Below, piece by piece: positions 17,261-19,831 of a DNA stretch of 19,831 nucleotides. The DNA comes from Deltaproteobacteria bacterium (GTDB lineage Bacteria; Desulfobacterota; Desulfarculia; Desulfarculales; Desulfarculaceae): assembly GCA_020444165.1 (NCBI GenBank), contig JAHLLK010000088.1, positions 1 to 19,831 on the forward strand. Direction: 5' to 3'. Within the stretch, counting starts at the first letter, position 1. Every line of letters begins with the position of its first letter. The position numbers and the translations under genes are program-made. The notes below the pieces were generated by a model. That model worked only from the letters and a program-made list of their open reading frames with translations. It was not told where the DNA came from and did no database searches.

Positions 17261-17974
17261 ATGCGCGTAATGGTGTTGCAGCATCACCCCGACGAGGGGC
17301 CGGGGACCCTGGGCGGGTTCCTGTTGGAGCACGGCGCCGATTTGGAGATCCTGCCGCTGTTCCGGGGGGCCGCCGTGCCGGGTGACGCCGACGGCTACGA
17401 TCTGGTGGTCGCCATGGGCGGACCCATGAACGTGTACGAGGAGGACGCCCACCCCTGGCTGAAGCCGGAAAACGAGCTTCTGGCCCGGGCGCTCACCGCC
17501 GGGCAGCCGGTGGTGGGGGTCTGCTTGGGGGCGCAGCTCATGGCCAAGGCCCTGGGCGCGGCGGTGGTGGACTCGCCCGTCAAGGAACTGGGCTGGTACA
17601 CCGCCGAGCTGACCCCCCAGGGGCGGGAAGACCCCCTGTTCCAGGGGGTGGGGAACCAGCTCTCGGTGTTCCACTGGCACGGCGACATGTTTCTGGTGCC
17701 GGCCGGCGGACGGCTGTTGGCCACGGGCACGGGCTGCCCCCACCAGGCCTTCCGCTGGTACAACGGCTGGGCCTTGCAGTTCCACGTGGAGGTGACCGGG
17801 CCCATCGTGGCGGCGTGGTGCGAAAATGACGCCGCCCAGCGGGACGCTCTCTTGCCGGGCTTTGGGGGGACGGGGCAGGAGATGGCGCAGCAAGGGCGCC
17901 AAATGTTCAACAATTTGTGGGGCATATTGCAGGGCTCCGGGGCCCTGGCCGCGGAGCGGCCCAAAATAGGATAG
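17261..17974 (+). CDS. Class I glutamine amidotransferase (GMP-synthase-like, stand-alone)
   Basis: A 237-aa single-domain GATase1 protein, expected to hydrolyse glutamine and pass ammonia to a partner enzyme, or to act on a gamma-glutamyl compound. The triad is complete: nucleophile C88 in GVCLGAQL, and H175 and E177 in LQFHVEV. AMGGPMNVYE (51-60) and VFHWHGDMF (137-145) are typical of the GMP-synthase-like orphan amidotransferases. No synthetase or transferase partner is adjacent unless it is nadE, which already has its own glutaminase domain. The ATG at 17261 is the first one after the palindromic element, and the frame is open further upstream through that element. The C-terminal 45 residues extend beyond the core fold. 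Specific substrate unknown. Confidence 0.88.
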   Translation: MRVMVLQHHPDEGPGTLGGFLLEHGADLEILPLFRGAAVPGDADGYDLVVAMGGPMNVYEEDAHPWLKPENELLARALTAGQPVVGVCLGAQLMAKALGAAVVDSPVKELGWYTAELTPQGREDPLFQGVGNQLSVFHWHGDMFLVPAGGRLLATGTGCPHQAFRWYNGWALQFHVEVTGPIVAAWCENDAAQRDALLPGFGGTGQEMAQQGRQMFNNLWGILQGSGALAAERPKIG

Positions 17975-17991
17975 AGGGATTTATTACCTTA

Positions 17992-18000
17992 TGATATAAT
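17992..18000 (+). promoter_or_regulatory. Extended -10 promoter motif (TGATATAAT)
   Basis: A perfect TATAAT (17995-18000) is preceded by TGA, which fits the extended -10 pattern. No -35 is visible at 16-18 bases upstream, and extended -10 promoters often lack one. If used, it would give the mvhD-like gene a leader of about 520 bases that includes element copy C. Confidence 0.4.
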
Positions 18001-18356
18001 TATCGGGGTCGTTTTTTTTCGATCTCGCGAATCCGCGCGTCTCCGCTCTTCCGAGGGAGGCGTTGCCGGACTGGCCGCATCCTCAGGCTCCCCCGGCCGG
18101 ACGCCGCCCGCGTCCCCGCCGGGTCCCCATGACGGCCGGGCGCACGTCCACGAAAACGAACTCCGTCTTCTCCCAGCCCCGGGGCTCCGCGCCCCAGGGC
18201 CGTGGCCGTGCGCGGCGAAAACCGCGGCGTCACGGGAGGCTTGACGGCGAGATATTGGCAAGACGAGGTCGATGCATGGCTACAACGAATACATGCATGT
18301 TTAGACGGTAGGTTACGCCACGTTGCCGTCGCGCTTTGCAAACAATCTACCTCGTG

Positions 18357-18499
18357 CGGGCCATGGACGGCCCGCCAATTCACGAGCCTGAAAGGCGAGA
18401 GATTTGTGAGTCTTGGCAAAATCGCATTTTTGCCAAGATTCCAAGATGCACGGTGCAGGACGCACCGTGCATCATCTCAAGACCGGGCCCCTGGCCCGG
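18357..18499 (-). repeat. Dispersed hairpin-rich intergenic element, family 1, copy C (inverted)
   Basis: The reverse complement of 18365-18425 aligns without gaps to 6730-6790 (copy A) at 51 of 61 bases. Stem-loops are CGGGCC/GGCCCG (18357-18374), a perfect 11-bp stem TCTTGGCAAAA/TTTTGCCAAGA (18411-18438), a perfect 12-bp stem GATGCACGGTGC/GCACCGTGCATC (18445-18473) and CCGGGCC/GGCCCGG (18483-18499). The last ends about 12 bases before the Shine-Dalgarno of the mvhD-like gene. Confidence 0.75.
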
Positions 18500-18525
18500 C
18501 GGTTTGGACCTTGAAAGGAGAAACG

Positions 18526-18966
18526 ATGGTGGCTCTCGGCTCCCCCACCCAGTCTCCGCCGGAGATCGTGGTGCTCTACTGCCGGCAGACCTTGGCCAGA
18601 GACGTCAAGGAGCCCCAGGGGGTCCGCAAGCTGGACGGCTTCAACGTCCGGCTGGTGCTGTTGCCCTGCAGCAGCAAAGTGGAAACCCCCCATTTCCTGC
18701 GCATCCTGGAAACCGGGGCCGCCGGCGTGCTGTTGGTGGCCTGCCCCGAGAAGACCTGCACCTTCCTGGTGGGCAACTCCCGGGCCGAACGGCGCATTGC
18801 CTACGCCCAGGGCCTCCTGGCCCAGGTGGGCATGGGCACCGAACGTTTACAGATGACCAGGGCGGCCGACCTGACCCTGGAAGACCTGATGGAGCTGGCC
18901 GCCCGGCAGGCGGAACTAGTCAAGCCCCTGGGGCCGAACCCCATGCAACAAGGAGGCGATCAATAA
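18526..18966 (+). CDS. MvhD-like hydrogenase/heterodisulfide reductase iron-sulfur subunit
   Basis: A 146-aa protein of the MvhD family, whose members carry a [2Fe-2S] cluster and pass electrons to the flavin of HdrA-type proteins. Visible are IVVLYCRQTLARD (C19), VLLPCSSKV (C48) and the family signature ACPEKTCTFLVGNSRAERR (C73, C78). Canonical MvhD has a CxxC pair at the first position, and only one cysteine is left here, giving four in all. That is still enough for one [2Fe-2S] cluster. The ATG at 18526 follows AAAGGAG by 7 bases, a strong site. The stop codon is immediately followed by the metV ATG. Together with metV and metF it should form a methylene-tetrahydrofolate reductase complex fed by an Hdr-type or other electron carrier that is not in the window. 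Confidence 0.85.
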   Translation: MVALGSPTQSPPEIVVLYCRQTLARDVKEPQGVRKLDGFNVRLVLLPCSSKVETPHFLRILETGAAGVLLVACPEKTCTFLVGNSRAERRIAYAQGLLAQVGMGTERLQMTRAADLTLEDLMELAARQAELVKPLGPNPMQQGGDQ

Positions 18967-19638
18967 ATGATCACAGCCGAATGGAAACCCATTCCCGAAC
19001 TGCTGGCCAGCCTTAAGGGCCACAAGAACGTGCTCCTGGTGGGCTGCGCCACCTGCGTGGCGGAATGCGCCGCCGGCGGCGAGCGGGAAGTCAACTCCCT
19101 GGCTCCCATCCTCCGGATGGGCCTCAAGAACGAAGGCCAGGACACCAATATCATCACCCGCACCCTGGAGCGGCAGTGCGAGCCCGAGTTCGTGGAAGAA
19201 CTGGCCGCCCTGGCCCCCCAGGTGGACGCCATCATGAGCATTGCCTGCGGCATCGGCATGCAGCTGGTGGCCGAGCGCTTCCAGGAAATCCCCCTCTACC
19301 CCGGCGTGAACACCACTTCCCTGTCCATCCGTGAGCTGCCCGGTCTGTGGACCGCCCGCTGCGGCGCCTGCGGCGACTGCGTGTTGGGCGAGACCTTCGG
19401 CCTGTGCCCCGTGGCCCGCTGCGCCAAGAGCCTCCTGAACGGCCCCTGCGGCGGCACCCGCCGGGACGGCAAATGCGAAGTGGACGAGAATACCGACTGC
19501 ATCTGGTACCTCATCGTGGAACGCGCCAAGGCCCGCGGCCGGCTCGCCGACCTGGCCAAGGTCCGGCAGACCAAGAACTGGTCCAACTCCAGCCACGGCG
19601 GCCCCAAGAGAATGGTCAGGGAGGATTTGCGCTCATGA
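18967..19638 (+). CDS. metV: MetV, zinc/Fe-S subunit of methylene-tetrahydrofolate reductase
   Basis: Partner of MetF in acetogens and in other Wood-Ljungdahl organisms. It is needed for reduction of methylene-H4folate to methyl-H4folate (or the reverse in acetate or fatty acid oxidisers). The 223 aa carry 13 cysteines. An N-terminal CATCVAEC (C27, C30, C34) and C71 and C94 are followed by the diagnostic C-terminal block RCGACGDC (C132, C135, C138), LCPVARCAKSLLNGPCGG (C147, C152, C161) and C170 and C178, which together likely bind zinc and Fe-S. The name often appears as methylenetetrahydrofolate reductase C-terminal domain protein. The ATG directly abuts the upstream TAA with GGAGG inside the end of the mvhD-like gene. 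The stop overlaps the metF start (ATGA). The order mvhD-metV-metF shows a dedicated complex. Confidence 0.92.
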   Translation: MITAEWKPIPELLASLKGHKNVLLVGCATCVAECAAGGEREVNSLAPILRMGLKNEGQDTNIITRTLERQCEPEFVEELAALAPQVDAIMSIACGIGMQLVAERFQEIPLYPGVNTTSLSIRELPGLWTARCGACGDCVLGETFGLCPVARCAKSLLNGPCGGTRRDGKCEVDENTDCIWYLIVERAKARGRLADLAKVRQTKNWSNSSHGGPKRMVREDLRS

Positions 19639-19831
19639 AACCCCGCGTTGGAACCCAACTTGAGAAGGTCCTGTTGGCCGGCCAATTCGCCCTCACCTTG
19701 GAAGTGGGACCGCCCCAGGGGCCGGACCCCGCACCCATGCGGAAAAAGGCCGCCCTGTTGAAGGGCTTGGGAGACGGCTACAACGTCACCGACAACCAGA
19801 CCGCGGTGGTGCGCATGTCCTCCATCGCCGG
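19635..19831 (+). CDS. metF: Methylene-tetrahydrofolate reductase MetF (5' part only)
   Basis: The flavoprotein subunit that interconverts 5,10-methylene- and 5-methyl-tetrahydrofolate. Only 65 codons and two bases are in the window. The segment LEVGPPQGPDP (about residues 23-33) holds the conserved catalytic glutamate of the barrel's first strand. YNVTDNQTAVVRMSSIA matches the second conserved block of the acetogen and sulfate-reducer type enzyme. The ATG at 19635 overlaps the metV stop by four bases (ATGA), with GAGG upstream, so translation is coupled. The rest of the gene, and any HdrABC, RnfC-like or other electron-transfer partner, lies beyond the right edge. Confidence 0.9.
   Translation, partial: MKPRVGTQLEKVLLAGQFALTLEVGPPQGPDPAPMRKKAALLKGLGDGYNVTDNQTAVVRMSSIA

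Larger units (their letters stand above)
17975..18525. other. Noncoding stretch upstream of the mvhD-metV-metF run
   Basis: The left edge is AT-rich with an extended -10 motif (17992-18000), followed by an eight-T run (18011-18018) that has no hairpin before it. 18020-18240 is very GC-rich with only short frames. 18357-18499 holds dispersed element copy C and its hairpins. No recognisable protein or RNA gene was seen. Confidence 0.6.

Noticed and set aside
15073..17262. 729-codon minus-strand frame over nadE
   Set aside because: It is antisense to an unambiguous NAD synthetase and reads into a palindromic element at one end.
18011..18018. Eight-T run as terminator of the amidotransferase gene
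   Set aside because: No stem of useful length precedes the T run on the plus strand.
18000..18419. 139-codon minus-strand frame in the leader of the mvhD-like gene
   Set aside because: It crosses the hairpins of element copy C, is Arg/Pro-rich, has no ribosome binding site and resembles no family. A neighbouring frame with a plausible-looking stretch (FVFVDVRPAVMG) lacks a start codon.

Overview
The window is GC-rich and densely coded. It suggests a complete-oxidising, Gram-negative anaerobe of the sulfate-reducing deltaproteobacteria (Desulfobacterota). This rests on four things: a methyl-branch Wood-Ljungdahl gene run (MvhD-like, MetV, MetF) at the right end, a heptose-activating LPS enzyme, a bacterial NrpR/DUF128 nitrogen regulator, and the classic yqeY-mutS2-dnaG-rpoD block. 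A Desulfarculus-like organism would fit, but that is inference from gene content and base composition only.

Layout. (1) 1-6546, minus strand: a macromolecular-synthesis operon, yqeY > mutS2 > dnaG > rpoD. A good sigma70-type promoter stands just upstream of yqeY, and rpoD is cut by the window edge. (2) 6547-7209: noncoding, with a hairpin-rich dispersed repeat (copy A) and weak divergent promoter signals. (3) 7210-10181, plus strand: an HDAC/AcuC-type deacetylase, a CxxCxxCC (YkgJ) protein and NADP-isocitrate dehydrogenase. (4) 10340-13104, plus strand: comF, the stand-alone heptose-phosphate adenylyltransferase rfaE2, a DUF2333 membrane protein and a six-cysteine mini-protein. (5) 13159-14172, minus strand: the NrpR-like regulator. 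(6) 14173-15429: a 1.26-kb noncoding stretch with a striking tandem array, a cluster of strong hairpins, and dispersed repeat copy B carrying a promoter. (7) 15430-17974, plus strand: glutamine-dependent NAD synthetase and a class I glutamine amidotransferase. (8) 17975-18525: noncoding leader with repeat copy C. (9) 18526-end, plus strand: MvhD-like protein, MetV, and the first part of MetF, tightly coupled.

The most unusual content is between genes. Two unrelated dispersed families of inverted-repeat elements are each present three times in 20 kb, in both orientations. Family 1 is about 60-160 bp (copies A, B, C). Family 2 is about 75-80 bp, with a 22-26 bp near-perfect stem and poly-T arms, and lies in three gaps between codirectional genes. 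A separate 98/118-bp tandem array sits directly upstream of the nrpR-like gene. None encodes a recognisable protein. They look like REP/MITE-type elements, terminators or structured RNAs.

Functional links: isocitrate dehydrogenase makes 2-oxoglutarate, which is the known effector of archaeal NrpR. NAD synthetase and the amidotransferase both use glutamine nitrogen. The MvhD-MetV-MetF run reduces or oxidises the C1-tetrahydrofolate carrier, and here the MvhD-like subunit is not next to any HdrABC gene inside the window. No tRNA, rRNA, CRISPR, transposase or phage gene was found.
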